Shown: positions 7,401-15,117, counted from the stretch's first letter. The stretch is DNA of 64,000 bases from RUG100 sp034927505 (GCA_034927505.1 JAYFPY010000024.1:20085-84084); one strand, 5' to 3'. Notes: generated by a model from the letters alone, not told the origin. Made by a program: numbers and translations.

Positions 7401-10400
7401 GTGATGCACATGGAGCTTGCCAAAGGGGAGACATATACGACAAAAAATGTAATGGATGAAAAAGACACTGACAAGAATATTTCCATGGAATGGAACATGA
7501 ATGATGCGGAAGGGCTCAAAGGGATGGAGCAGTCATGGTTCACAGCTGAGTTCAACGGCGTCACGCTTCTGGACGGCAAAGTGGCTTTTAAAGGAGAAAT
7601 GTCGTTGAAGGAGCCTACATCGGTGGTAACGACCGCTCCCTTCTCTGCGGATTTTGATGAACTGGTATACCGGATCAGTGACGGAAAAGCATCCTTTGAC
7701 GGAATGAAGGTCGATGCGCAGGCAACGGCAGGCGGTAATATCATACCATGTGTCAGCATGAAAGGGGGCACATGCGAGCTGGGAATAAATACGTATGAGG
7801 ATATATACAAGGTCGCCGCCGAGGTGAACCTGGGAGTTATAGAAGGCAACGGCAAACTGGAATTGAAAAAATTGCCAGATGGGCTTATAGCACCTAATAC
7901 TCTGGAGGCATTAATAGCAGGAGATAAAGGAGTGCCGATCATACCCGAGGTGCTTGAAGTGACCGGCGGCGGAGGCGGATTCAGCGGTCTGGTCGATACT
8001 ATAGGCGGAAACTGGGAGGTGCTGCCGCCGATAACTGTCAATGGGCAGACACGTCTGACTTCCTGCGAAATACTAAATATGGACGCTAAATTCACTACGG
8101 GTCTTACTGAGTTATCTTTTTCAGGAAAACCGTGGCTGGGAAAAGATGCATGGCAGTTTTCGCCATTCAAAGATTTGAGCATGGGTGTGTATGCAACAGA
8201 CAATGAAATGACAGCCAGAGGAAACTCGTCTGTTCAGATAGTTGAAGGGTTCGATGTCCTGGACGGCAACTCGTCGTTTATGATCGGATACAACTGGAAA
8301 GATAAAAAGGATATAATCAGCGGTGAAGTGGACGGAAGTTTGCAGATACCAAAGATCAAAGTGCATAACCTGCATTTTGGGCCATATAATGTGGCTTCGA
8401 CTTCTGCCGGAATATCGAAAGAGGCAGTTCATGGAACAGTATGTATACTGGGTTTTATCGATGTGGGATACACATATAAATGGCAGGATAAAACAGTAAG
8501 TTTTGGCGGAAGCAGCAATGCAAAGCTGATAGGGTCTTCGGACAGTTCGCTGCCCGTCAGCACGGATAATGTTGTTTCCGATGTCAATGAAAAAGCGAGC
8601 ATCGTCGAAGTAAAAGATGTGCCGGATGGAAGCATAGCTACTGCGATGGGTACCAGGAATGACCTGCTTGTCGAGTATTATGACGAAGATGAAAAAGACT
8701 TCGTGAAGTATTCGCCGGCATATCCAAGAACGGAACCTGCTGCGGAAGGTACCCCGTACACATTAGATGAACTGACACAATCGGGAGTGAATGCATTTGA
8801 CACCACGGAAGACGGCGGAACAGTCAACGTAGCTTTGGATACGGACCTTTCAACCAGATGGAAGATCACATCCAAGAGCGGCAAGAAAGTGGATTGGGAC
8901 ATTGCGCAGTTCGAGCCGCAGGAAAGCATTGCAGATACGAGTATCAGCAGCGATACAGTTAAATATGACCTTGAAGATCTTGACGATTCCAACGACTACA
9001 CATTGAAATCATATTTGAAAGGGACAAACGAAAAAGCAGGGATATTGCTGGATTCAAAGGAGATAAACAGCAGTGATATATCCGACGATGGAGATGCATC
9101 GGGAACTATGAAAACAGATTTAGATTTCGATTCGAATATGCCGAGTGGGGAATATGATGTAGAACTTCATCTGATCAGTAAGGACGGCAGCAAAACTTCA
9201 TCCGGATCCATCACCCATGATGTAGAGAAGCTGAACGATACGGTGACTTACACCAATCCGATCATGCCGGAGAAGGTCAGCGACGTAAAGGTAAAAAACA
9301 ATGGGGATGAAACGCTAAATGTCTCGTTCACAGGAAGTGAAAACAGCAAAGGCGACAAGGCTGATTATGAGATACTATTTTACGATGAGGACATGGAACC
9401 TGTGCATAGGCAGAACGATATAGCTCTTGCCGATGATGACGGGAATATGACAGATCAGACTCAAATGACCTATTGTGTCGACTCTTCATTGAGTAAAAAC
9501 GGCGAATACAATGTGAACGTATCCGGCCTGACTCCGGGCAGAAAATACATAGCAAAAGTCGTACCGTATACCGGATTCGATCCTTCAGGAGATGGAAAAG
9601 AAACTGTATATCCGGTCAAAGGCGGGAGTGCAGTCAGCGGTACAGATGAAAGTACAGCTGTAGAACTGACGCGTTCTGATGCTCCTGACGTGGCAATGTC
9701 GGTAGAAAATGGAAAAACTGTAAAAGATGGATCCGACAGCATGAATATATACACGTCCGGAGATTATACGGTCAACGTTTCTTCTGATGAGGCATGCAAA
9801 TTCATACTGTATAAAAATGATGAAATGATCGATCGCACTGAAAAAGGGGCAAAGACCGCATCATTCGATCTGACTCAGAAAACAGAGGGATCCACTGACA
9901 ACATTTCAGTTGAAGCTGTTGACAGCGACGGCAGCAAAGGCAGGATCAATTCCACAGTCTATAAAGATGATACGGCGCCTCCGCTGTATGTAGAACATAA
10001 CGATGCCGGGAAAGTCGTCGGTGCAATGAGCGGAGCTTACACTATAGTAGGGCATACAGAATCAGGAGCTAAAGCATGCCTGGCAGGTGATGAAAATGAA
10101 ACGGTAACTGCAGATGAAAATGGAGCGTTCAAATTCAAGGGGAATATCCCTTCAGGCGAGAAGCAGTTATTCAAAACTGTCTCCGTAACGGATGCGGCGG
10201 GCAATACGGAAACGGCGTCGGTCTATGTGACACGAGGAGCAAACATAACTGCGACGGCCGGCAAGGGAGGCCATGTCAAGGGAAGCGGTACATATGAAAA
10301 GAACGATACTGTTACATTGACTGCAGTACCTTCAAAAGGATACCGGTTTGTTAAATGGACAGAAGGACTTTCAAAAGTTTCATCTTCATATCGTTATACT

Positions 10401-10739
10401 TTCAAAGCAGAACAGGACAGAAACGTAAAAGCGGTATTTGCGAAAATCAAGAAAACAAAGATAAAAGCATACGGCATTGGCAAATACAGAAATAAAGTTA
10501 AATGGAAGAAGGTCTCCGGCACATACAAGTATGAAATATATCGCAGACCGATGACTAAAAAGAAGTATAAGAAAATAGCAACTGTGAAGAACAGCCGGAA
10601 AAGCTACATAGATAAAAAGACAAAAAAGTGGTACAAGTACTATTATAAAGTTCGTGTAGTATGCAAGGCCGGGAAAAAAGTGACCAAAGGAAAGTTTAGC
10701 AAAGTCAAATCAGTGAGAGCTAAAAAGTATGTCAAATAA
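4449..10739 (+). CDS. Giant secreted multidomain surface protein (2,096 aa)
   Basis: The ATG at 4449 lies 7 nt behind GGAGGG; an upstream TTG at 4434 overlaps that ribosome site and is rejected. The first about 30 residues are a signal peptide (MKMQRIGIVALCFIFLFSTV). Residues about 45-270 look like the DUF6273-type domain of clostridial surface proteins (YYGNYKGEPIKWRVLD). A long central part (about 300-1480) is unrecognised. Then come an Fn3-like segment (about 1590-1720), a bacterial Ig-like segment ending TDAAGNTETASVYV (about 1830-1930), an InlB B-repeat-like module (GYRFVKW), and a very basic C-terminal Fn3-like module rich in K and Y (last about 100 residues). There is no LPxTG; attachment is perhaps through the basic tail. 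It is flanked by 385-bp direct repeats. Probably an adhesin or cell-envelope protein; ligand unknown. Confidence 0.8.
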   Translation: MKMQRIGIVALCFIFLFSTVMFNGGYLGKADNAKAETKTEVKAGAGASGEFVKGGDANGPDYLYYGNYKGEPIKWRVLDNQMNGTFKSSQEGLFLMSEYAMGKSIFNSDSANRNWAGSQLESYMEGLYDKGSKDEEGNYLPLFSETEKAEIPAVSKTETGIVNFNTSTTEYVCEPSGLSENHLFTLSALEATDSDYGFSSGANTTDTKRCLYISEKDKTGCFWHTRSLVKTNDSLNWMAVADGTNGNITRGGASWESAYARPAMNVSTNNVLMTTAATAADGGKQAGDSLNKVKDIETGTAKKLTLITDSQKLSSVKITDGMIDASGAEDSYMKVSYIGATTGKNEYLSAAIYGTEGTDNGKLLYYGNIKNLSDSSSSEGTAKIDLPAGFDSSKMKVSVFTECLNGDKQTDYAGKPVELSTESEITLKQDYEIQGLSVNVVNVNKVPAGKTIEISGMALKEEYKESKKIDLEVTGRDNGEIVPITRVVGKSNTYQFTMPLFNVKVYAAAVEKGTRMVRGDLVEADMSKYVKSTTLNTTRVHTGDKVKYKINMSNARHYAESVSVYTTDFVLDPGDDPTGGTSIKEQANVFDKNTTNKYTFKDSDNGEVEFTVPDGSRDILIEANIKDVEKYKVIIAGDIDDLGIENDGFEKKSGIMGIGDRYEASYYPGQNVVLNLKSTMPYKGFDFDVIEPGGNAPAPAPEVNTADINDQGQFSSKYDFQLPEFSMGQNNGGTYTIKLKSKDLFHKYDVSSATPDASSISDDDLSKITVQGERLGQIFGDDGLDLLEDETQKGSIQKITFGTSEDPSKNEEIKLDENSMLSSDHKTITVPLSKELIKKIREADRSHEVSAYYLTVGTDAVEVELPYDKKMRSEEFGILAVMTKDKTHSIFLADSDDQITEEATASGKKVLFTAQGKVKYDKATKRYYFKKGENIIDGTVTCINTGDNEMYFTEDNGTVKLSASKCVLSIPGTTFFKRLTPKNDVMHMELAKGETYTTKNVMDEKDTDKNISMEWNMNDAEGLKGMEQSWFTAEFNGVTLLDGKVAFKGEMSLKEPTSVVTTAPFSADFDELVYRISDGKASFDGMKVDAQATAGGNIIPCVSMKGGTCELGINTYEDIYKVAAEVNLGVIEGNGKLELKKLPDGLIAPNTLEALIAGDKGVPIIPEVLEVTGGGGGFSGLVDTIGGNWEVLPPITVNGQTRLTSCEILNMDAKFTTGLTELSFSGKPWLGKDAWQFSPFKDLSMGVYATDNEMTARGNSSVQIVEGFDVLDGNSSFMIGYNWKDKKDIISGEVDGSLQIPKIKVHNLHFGPYNVASTSAGISKEAVHGTVCILGFIDVGYTYKWQDKTVSFGGSSNAKLIGSSDSSLPVSTDNVVSDVNEKASIVEVKDVPDGSIATAMGTRNDLLVEYYDEDEKDFVKYSPAYPRTEPAAEGTPYTLDELTQSGVNAFDTTEDGGTVNVALDTDLSTRWKITSKSGKKVDWDIAQFEPQESIADTSISSDTVKYDLEDLDDSNDYTLKSYLKGTNEKAGILLDSKEINSSDISDDGDASGTMKTDLDFDSNMPSGEYDVELHLISKDGSKTSSGSITHDVEKLNDTVTYTNPIMPEKVSDVKVKNNGDETLNVSFTGSENSKGDKADYEILFYDEDMEPVHRQNDIALADDDGNMTDQTQMTYCVDSSLSKNGEYNVNVSGLTPGRKYIAKVVPYTGFDPSGDGKETVYPVKGGSAVSGTDESTAVELTRSDAPDVAMSVENGKTVKDGSDSMNIYTSGDYTVNVSSDEACKFILYKNDEMIDRTEKGAKTASFDLTQKTEGSTDNISVEAVDSDGSKGRINSTVYKDDTAPPLYVEHNDAGKVVGAMSGAYTIVGHTESGAKACLAGDENETVTADENGAFKFKGNIPSGEKQLFKTVSVTDAAGNTETASVYVTRGANITATAGKGGHVKGSGTYEKNDTVTLTAVPSKGYRFVKWTEGLSKVSSSYRYTFKAEQDRNVKAVFAKIKKTKIKAYGIGKYRNKVKWKKVSGTYKYEIYRRPMTKKKYKKIATVKNSRKSYIDKKTKKWYKYYYKVRVVCKAGKKVTKGKFSKVKSVRAKKYVK

Positions 10740-10752
10740 GAATAATTGAGGG

Positions 10753-10792
10753 AAGACCCGATGGAGAGTATAACGGTTTTCCATCGGGTCTT
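10753..10792 (+). terminator. Terminator hairpin of the giant gene
   Basis: AAGACCCGATG (10753-10763) / CATCGGGTCTT (10782-10792), 11-bp perfect stem starting 14 bp after the stop codon; only a short T-rich tail follows. Confidence 0.65.
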
Positions 10793-10846
10793 GATTTACG
10801 CATACATTCTTAAAAATGCTGACGGCGTGTCATGTCGGTATGCCTG

Positions 10847-11087
10847 AAAACTCATCAAACAGCTGTTTTCGGCCATCTGATGAGTGGCAAAATAAGGGAA
10901 TGAGAGCAGAATCTTGTTGTGCAGTAATATAATGTAGATAAATTACAAATTATAACTAGAAATTTATAGCATTGAATATATATTATGGTTATATAGGACC
11001 ATAAATCCTGTCAAATCGACTGAGGCGAGGTGCTTACAGGCAAAACCGTATCATCACACGGCAAAAAAAGCCCAGTTGATGAGTTTT
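10847..11087. repeat. 241-bp core with 12-bp terminal inverted repeats, right copy
   Basis: AAAACTCATCAA at 10847-10858 and TTGATGAGTTTT at 11076-11087, the same arrangement and length as 3898-4138. Confidence 0.55.
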
Positions 11088-11089
11088 GC

Positions 11090-11200
11090 GGCCCGGCCCG
11101 GACGGAAACCAAGTCGCCCCGCCCCGGAGGAAAACAACTCGGCTCGGACGAAAACCAACTCGCCCCGCCCCGGAGGAAACCAACTCGGCCCGGCCCGGGA
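11090..11200. repeat. GC-rich tandem repeat, right copy, about five units
   Basis: About five units of 21-25 bp alternating between GACGGAAACCAAGTC-type and GCCCCGCCCCGGAGGAAAC-type sequence. It is longer than the left array and ends exactly where the CoA-transferase remnant begins. Confidence 0.65.
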
Positions 11201-11596
11201 GGTTTTATAAATATAACTCAGGGAGCAAAGACGGTCTGCTTTTTGGGTATGTTCACTGCCGGAGGCGCTGATGTACGCATCAAAGACGGCAGGCTGGATG
11301 TGGTCAGAGACGGCTGGTATATCAAGTTCAAAAAAGATGTGGAGCAGATCACTTTCTCCGGGCATTATTCTCTTGAAAAGGGCTTGCAGAAAGTGTTCTA
11401 TATAACCGAAAGAGCCGTCTTCCGACTGACGGAAAACGGGCTGACTCTTACAGAGATCGCACCGGGAGTGGATCTTGAAAAGGATATCATAGAAAAGATG
11501 GAATTCCGGCCGCACATCGATCCGGATCTGAAGGAGATGGATCCCAGACTGTTCCGGCCGGAAAACATGGGTATAAAATTGAAAAGCGGCCGCTGA
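11198..11596 (+). pseudogene. 3' remnant of acyl-CoA:acetate CoA-transferase (YdiF type)
   Basis: An open frame of about 132 codons matching the C-terminal end of the acetate/propionate CoA-transferase (YdiF) family: GGFINITQ near the start, FTAGG, VEQITFSG, YITERAVFRL, EIAPGVDLEKDI and DPRLFRPENMG in family order. Full-length members are about 510-520 aa and carry the catalytic glutamate in the missing part, so at least two thirds is lost. The upstream frame continues into the repeat, which is not CoA-transferase sequence, and no start or ribosome site fits. The homologous part shows no frameshift, so the loss looks recent. Most likely a deletion or insertion joined the repeat to the gene. 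Confidence 0.8.
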
Positions 11597-11611
11597 AAGC
11601 AGCCGGCTTTT
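11579..11611. terminator. Bidirectional terminator between convergent genes
   Basis: AAAAGCGGC...GCCGGCTTTT hairpin (one bulged base) with T on both sides, serving the CoA-transferase remnant and the thioredoxin gene that ends at 11613. Confidence 0.65.
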
Positions 11612-11612
11612 C

Positions 11613-12269
11613 TTATTTGCTGTTCACTTCATCAAGCATCTTTTTTATCAGGCTGTCCCATGAAGAACGATCTTTGGATCCGGAATATGATTCGCCGATC
11701 TGATTGCCGTCCTTGTCCAGGAAGACTGTGGTCGGAACGTACTGTACCTGTGACAGGTAGTACATGTCCGAACTTGGGACCAGGTTTGTGTATTTGATTT
11801 TTTTCTCTTTGATGATTTTCGATGCTGTCTTATCATTAGCTTTCGAGATGTCGCTGACGATGCCGACTATCTGCATCTTTCCTTTATATTTGTCGGACAG
11901 TTCCTGCAGGGCAGGCATTTCTTCCAGACAAGGAGAGCAGTAAGTGGCCCATATGTTTACCATGGTAAGGTTGCTTTTTTCAAAGATGGTCTGATCGACT
12001 TTTTCCCCGGTCACGTCTGTTGTATTGAAATCGCCAAAGATAGGACCGTTAGTCGAAGTTTTTGTTTCCGATGATGTGTCGGAAGCTTCGCTGTTGTTCG
12101 CCGATGATGAATCATTGCTGCCGGTGCTGTTCCGTTCTGAGTAGCTGGTGCCGCATTGTCCGTCTGAACACTTGCCTCCGATATTTACCGCACCGCTGAT
12201 CTTGGCTGCAGCTATGACTATGGCAATTGCTGCGACAATCCCTATTGCTATCTTTATTTCCTTTTTCAT
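11613..12269 (-). CDS. Membrane-anchored TlpA/ResA-like thiol-disulfide oxidoreductase
   Basis: 218 aa. Start ATG has AGGAGG 9 nt upstream. Residues about 6-27 are a hydrophobic signal anchor, then a low-complexity Ser/Asn/Thr linker to about residue 75. A thioredoxin-fold domain follows with redox motif CSPC in ATYCSPCLEEMPALQEL (about residues 111-127) and the cis-proline loop YVPTTVFLDKDG. This is the TlpA/ResA family, extracytoplasmic reductants for cysteine pairs in secreted or membrane proteins. A second cysteine pair (CSDGQC) follows the anchor. The gene has a near-consensus promoter overlapped by an operator palindrome (see 12317-12353), so expression is probably switched by a repressor. 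Confidence 0.85.
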   Translation of the reverse strand: MKKEIKIAIGIVAAIAIVIAAAKISGAVNIGGKCSDGQCGTSYSERNSTGSNDSSSANNSEASDTSSETKTSTNGPIFGDFNTTDVTGEKVDQTIFEKSNLTMVNIWATYCSPCLEEMPALQELSDKYKGKMQIVGIVSDISKANDKTASKIIKEKKIKYTNLVPSSDMYYLSQVQYVPTTVFLDKDGNQIGESYSGSKDRSSWDSLIKKMLDEVNSK

Positions 12270-12316
12270 GAGTGTTTACCTCCTGTGAGTACACGTCTAA
12301 ATAACATCTGTGGATG

Positions 12317-12343
12317 TAACTGTAATAATAAAGGTTACAGTTA
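12317..12343. promoter_or_regulatory. 9-bp perfect inverted repeat, operator over divergent promoters
   Basis: TAACTGTAA (12317-12325) and TTACAGTTA (12335-12343), 9-nt spacing. It covers the spacer and touches the -10 of the thioredoxin promoter and lies about 30 bp upstream of the SDR -10. Confidence 0.65.
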
Positions 12344-12353
12344 GATTTGTCAA
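12325..12353 (-). promoter_or_regulatory. Sigma-A promoter of the thioredoxin gene
   Basis: On the minus strand TTGACA (12348-12353), 17 bp, TATTAT (12325-12330). Confidence 0.7.
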
Positions 12354-12370
12354 GCCTTTTCTGCACGATG

Positions 12371-12379
12371 TGGTATAAT
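12371..12379 (+). promoter_or_regulatory. Extended -10 promoter of the SDR gene
   Basis: TGGTATAAT at 12371-12379; no good -35 at 17 bp, as expected for an extended -10 promoter. Confidence 0.55.
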
Positions 12380-12411
12380 TACAGATGAATAAAAAAACGG
12401 GAGGCAAAATA

Positions 12412-13209
12412 ATGCAGGATTTTATTTCATTCAAAGGCAGGACATGTCTGGTAACAGGCGCCGGAAGTAAAAACGGGATAGGCTTTAATACAGCAAGAAT
12501 ACTTGGGGAACTGGGAGGCAGCATCGCCCTGATATCCACAACAGACAGGATATTTGAAAGAGCCGGAGAACTAAATGCTCTGGGCATAAAGGCCAAAGGG
12601 TATATCGCCGACCTTATCGACAGAAAACAGACGGAAAAAGTCATAGGCATTATCGCAGAGGAATTTAAGGGCATCGATGTTTTGGTGAATAATGCCGGCA
12701 TGACTCAGGTAGGCGAAGAAGAAGAGTTCTGCGAATTCAGTGAGACGCCATATGAAAGCTGGGATTTCTCGATCGAACGAAATCTTAATATCACATTCAA
12801 TGTGACGCGAAACGTTATCAGTCAGATGATCGATGCCGGATATGGAAGAATAGTAAACGTTGCATCTGTGACAGGACCGCTGGTAAGCAATCCGGGGGAA
12901 GCCGGATACAGCGCTGCTAAGGCTGCGATCTGCGGCATGAGCAGAGCCATAGCAATCGAGACAGGAAAATATAATATTACAGTCAACAATGTGCTGCCGG
13001 GGTGGATAGCCACGGCTTCGCAGACAGAAGGCGAAGCAGCCGGAGGACTGAATACGCCTGCCGGCAGAGGCGGAGACGCCGAGGAAGTAGCCAATGCGAT
13101 AGTATTTCTTGCTTCGGACAGGGCTTCATATATAACCGGACAGGATATCGTTGTGGACGGAGGGAACATCATACAGGAATACAAAGGACCGGCAGATCTT
13201 TATTATTGA
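12412..13209 (+). CDS. Short-chain dehydrogenase/reductase (FabG-like)
   Basis: 265 aa. ATG at 12412 is chosen because CGGGAGGC lies 7 nt upstream; a longer frame from 12385 has no ribosome site. Rossmann motif TGAGSKNGIGF at residues about 16-26, NNAG at about 94-97, catalytic Ser-Tyr-Lys with YSAAK near residue 165, and the C-terminal ASYITGQDIVVDGG signature. This is a classical NAD(P)-dependent SDR related to 3-oxoacyl-ACP reductase; the insertion EEEEFCEFSETPYESW after NNAG suggests a dedicated alcohol or ketone substrate rather than FabG itself. It diverges from the thioredoxin gene across the operator palindrome. Substrate unknown. Confidence 0.85.
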   Translation: MQDFISFKGRTCLVTGAGSKNGIGFNTARILGELGGSIALISTTDRIFERAGELNALGIKAKGYIADLIDRKQTEKVIGIIAEEFKGIDVLVNNAGMTQVGEEEEFCEFSETPYESWDFSIERNLNITFNVTRNVISQMIDAGYGRIVNVASVTGPLVSNPGEAGYSAAKAAICGMSRAIAIETGKYNITVNNVLPGWIATASQTEGEAAGGLNTPAGRGGDAEEVANAIVFLASDRASYITGQDIVVDGGNIIQEYKGPADLYY

Positions 13210-13214
13210 TCGCT

Positions 13215-13257
13215 GGAAAGGAACAAGCAGTTACAAACTGGCAAGAGATCCTTTCTT
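13215..13257 (+). terminator. Possible terminator after the SDR gene
   Basis: GAAAGGA...TCCTTTC with an inner CAGTT/AACTG stem and a TTCTTCTTTT tail. It lies inside the N-acetyltransferase remnant, so it may be chance. Confidence 0.35.
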
Positions 13258-13561
13258 CTTTTGGATCATGATGCAGAACAGGCCGGATCACGGCTGGCGA
13301 AAAAAGTTGGGATTCACTGAAGAACCGCATATCGATATGGATTATGAAGCATTCACATATATGTCCGGCACACACCCGGATTCCATTTTCAATAAAACAG
13401 CGAAGGTTTCGTGCTACCGAGACGGATATTTTTATGCGGTCAGAAACGGCTGTTTTATAAAAGGAATCAGGGGAGATGAAGAGATCCTCGAAGAAGGACT
13501 GACACAAAAAAGAGAGAAGGAAATATGCAGTGATCATTTCCGTCTCTCTATCGATTTATAA
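13220..13561 (+). pseudogene. 3' remnant of arylamine N-acetyltransferase (NAT)
   Basis: An open frame directly after the SDR gene reads like the C-terminal third of a NAT: GTSSYKLARD, then HIDMDYEAFTYMSGTHPDSIF, which fits the family's (D/E)Fxx.N...STHPxSxF segment, and a following region that aligns with the NAT C-terminal domain. The catalytic Cys-His-Asp triad would lie in the missing N-terminal about 150 residues. There is no ribosome site before any internal ATG (first ATG 13268). I therefore call it a 5'-truncated gene; an uncharacterised small protein from 13268 is the alternative. It overlaps the end of the convergent PhnA gene by 6 bp. Confidence 0.5.
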
Positions 13562-13885
13562 TTTTTTTACAAATTCTGATTTGATGAATATCCCTCCGAA
13601 CCCGGGAATATATGCTTCTAAATTATGGATGCCGTCATCGATGAATTTGATGTTTTTCAGTTTGGTCCCCCGCTTTAACGGGCCGGATCCTCCCTTGACC
13701 TTCAGGTCTTTGATTATAGTGATCGAATCGCCTTCGGAAAGCTGATTGCCGTTTGAATCACGGATCACAGGACCTTCCTCTGCAGCCGCTGACCATGCAT
13801 GCCCGCATTCTGGGCAGATCAGCATATGGCCGTCCTCATAAACATATTCAGAATTACACTTTGGGCAGTTTGGCAGTTTGCTCAT
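13556..13885 (-). CDS. PhnA/YjdM-type zinc-ribbon protein
   Basis: 109 aa, the usual length. N-terminal zinc ribbon CPKC...CPEC (residues about 7-27), then the conserved SH3-like PhnA domain with IRDSNGNQLSEGDSITIIKDLKVKG and GTKLKNI. The family was named from an alkylphosphonate gene cluster, but it is not a phosphonate hydrolase in most bacteria and its biochemical role is unsettled. No phn genes are nearby. Single gene, ends convergent with the NAT remnant. Confidence 0.85.
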   Translation of the reverse strand: MSKLPNCPKCNSEYVYEDGHMLICPECGHAWSAAAEEGPVIRDSNGNQLSEGDSITIIKDLKVKGGSGPLKRGTKLKNIKFIDDGIHNLEAYIPGFGGIFIKSEFVKKL

Positions 13886-13918
13886 TGTTTTTTTCCTTTC
13901 ATACAGAAACAGCTTCTC

Positions 13919-14365
13919 TTATTTATGGCGCTGTTCACGTTTTGCTTTGATCTTTTCATAGTATTTGATTTCGTCGTCGGTTTCCGGTACATAATGCGGG
14001 ATCGACTGAGGCCTTCCGTTTTTGCCCATGCATACCATGGTAAAGGAAGCTGACAGCGCTCGCTGCGGTTTGCTGTCGGACTCAAGATCCTCGGCGTCAA
14101 CGTTGACAAGGACTTCCATAGATGTCTTTCCCACGTATATGATGGATGCCGTGCATGTGACCAGTGCGCCTACAAAAATAGGAAGCAGGAATTCGATCTC
14201 ATCGACCCTGGCTGTTACGCAGTTGGCTCTTGCATATTTCATCGCAACTGCACCGGCAGCTATGTCCATCTGTTTCATAATGTCTCCGCCGTGTACGTTT
14301 CCGGCAACATTGGCCTGCTGCGGCAGCATCACCTGACTGATAACGATCTGATTTCTTATATCCAT
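13919..14365 (-). CDS. Acyl-CoA thioesterase, hotdog fold (YciA/YkhA type)
   Basis: 148 aa. The start at 14365 is preferred because GGAAGGAAG precedes it by 7 nt; an upstream start at 14410 lacks a site. Hotdog-fold signature residues: QANVAGNVHGGDIMKQMD (the N...G.....D pattern with the active-site aspartate), then VTARVDEIEFLLPIFVGAL and VLVNVDAED. This family hydrolyses medium- and long-chain acyl-CoA in the cytoplasm. The C-terminal tail is charged. Single gene. Confidence 0.85.
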   Translation of the reverse strand: MDIRNQIVISQVMLPQQANVAGNVHGGDIMKQMDIAAGAVAMKYARANCVTARVDEIEFLLPIFVGALVTCTASIIYVGKTSMEVLVNVDAEDLESDSKPQRALSASFTMVCMGKNGRPQSIPHYVPETDDEIKYYEKIKAKREQRHK

Positions 14366-14532
14366 TATAATCTTCCTTCCTGATTGCTTTGCAAAATACC
14401 GATAATTCACTATATCCGATTATCGAAAATATAGCAAGACGGTTTGTGTTAAATCTTTTTGACATCCACGCTGCGTAGATTGTAATATCGATGATAGCCT
14501 GTTATCCTAATGGAGAAAAGAGGAAAAGAAAA

Positions 14533-15117
14533 ATGGACAATTACATTACAGGAACAACGATAAAGGAACTCCGTGAAAAACAGCACATGACACAGTCAGG
14601 ACTGGCGGAAAAGATCGGAGTCAGCGACAAAGCTGTGTCGAAATGGGAGACAGGAAAGGGGCTCCCTGATATCACCCTTATAGAACCGTTGGCAGAGGCT
14701 CTGGGCATCTCAGTGATGGAGCTGCTCAGCGGTGAGTTCGTGACCAACGGGAACAGATCTGCGAACATGCAGAAGACGAAGATATATGTGTGCCCCATAT
14801 GCGGGAATGTTATAAGAGCCACAGGAGAAGCTGTGATCAGCTGCTGCGGCATCACGCTGCCGGCAATGGAAGCAGAAGAGCCGGATGAAGAACACCTTAT
14901 GGATATAGACCGCTCGGATGGAGAATATTATGTGGTCATGGATCATGAAATGACAAAATCTCACTTCGTATCATTTATAGCTTATGCAACTGGAGGCACT
15001 TTCGAAATGATAAAGCTGTACCCGGAAGGAAATGCAGAGGCGAGATTCCGATCGCGGGGACACGGATATATATACAGCTGCTGCAACAGGCATGGGCTGA
15101 TGCGGAGGAGAGTATAG
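14533..15117 (+). CDS. XRE regulator fused to a desulfoferrodoxin-like C-terminal domain
   Basis: 194 aa. Start at 14533 (GAGAAAAGAGGAAAAG upstream). Residues 8-65 are a canonical XRE helix-turn-helix (IKELREKQHMTQSGLAEKI...VSKWETGKGLPD). The C-terminal half carries VCPICGNVI and, after HFVSFIAYAT, an FEMIKLYPEGNAEARF strand pair and a C-terminal YSCCNRHGL, which matches the desulfoferrodoxin/superoxide-reductase-like fold found on some clostridial XRE proteins. This suggests an iron- or redox-responsive regulator; whether it binds iron here cannot be seen. Single gene upstream of the Rrf2-flavoprotein operon. Confidence 0.8.
   Translation: MDNYITGTTIKELREKQHMTQSGLAEKIGVSDKAVSKWETGKGLPDITLIEPLAEALGISVMELLSGEFVTNGNRSANMQKTKIYVCPICGNVIRATGEAVISCCGITLPAMEAEEPDEEHLMDIDRSDGEYYVVMDHEMTKSHFVSFIAYATGGTFEMIKLYPEGNAEARFRSRGHGYIYSCCNRHGLMRRRV

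Larger units (their letters stand above)
10732..11116. repeat. 385-bp long direct repeat, right copy
   Basis: Near-identical to 3783-4167, same length and orientation. Its first bases include the last codons and stop of the giant gene (TCAAATAAG), and its hairpin is the natural terminator for that gene. The 10740-11197 interval holds no intact gene. Confidence 0.9.

Noticed and set aside
7229..8203. 324-codon antisense frame within the giant surface gene
   Set aside because: Ser/Pro-rich shadow translation; the plus strand has a consistent long coding frame.
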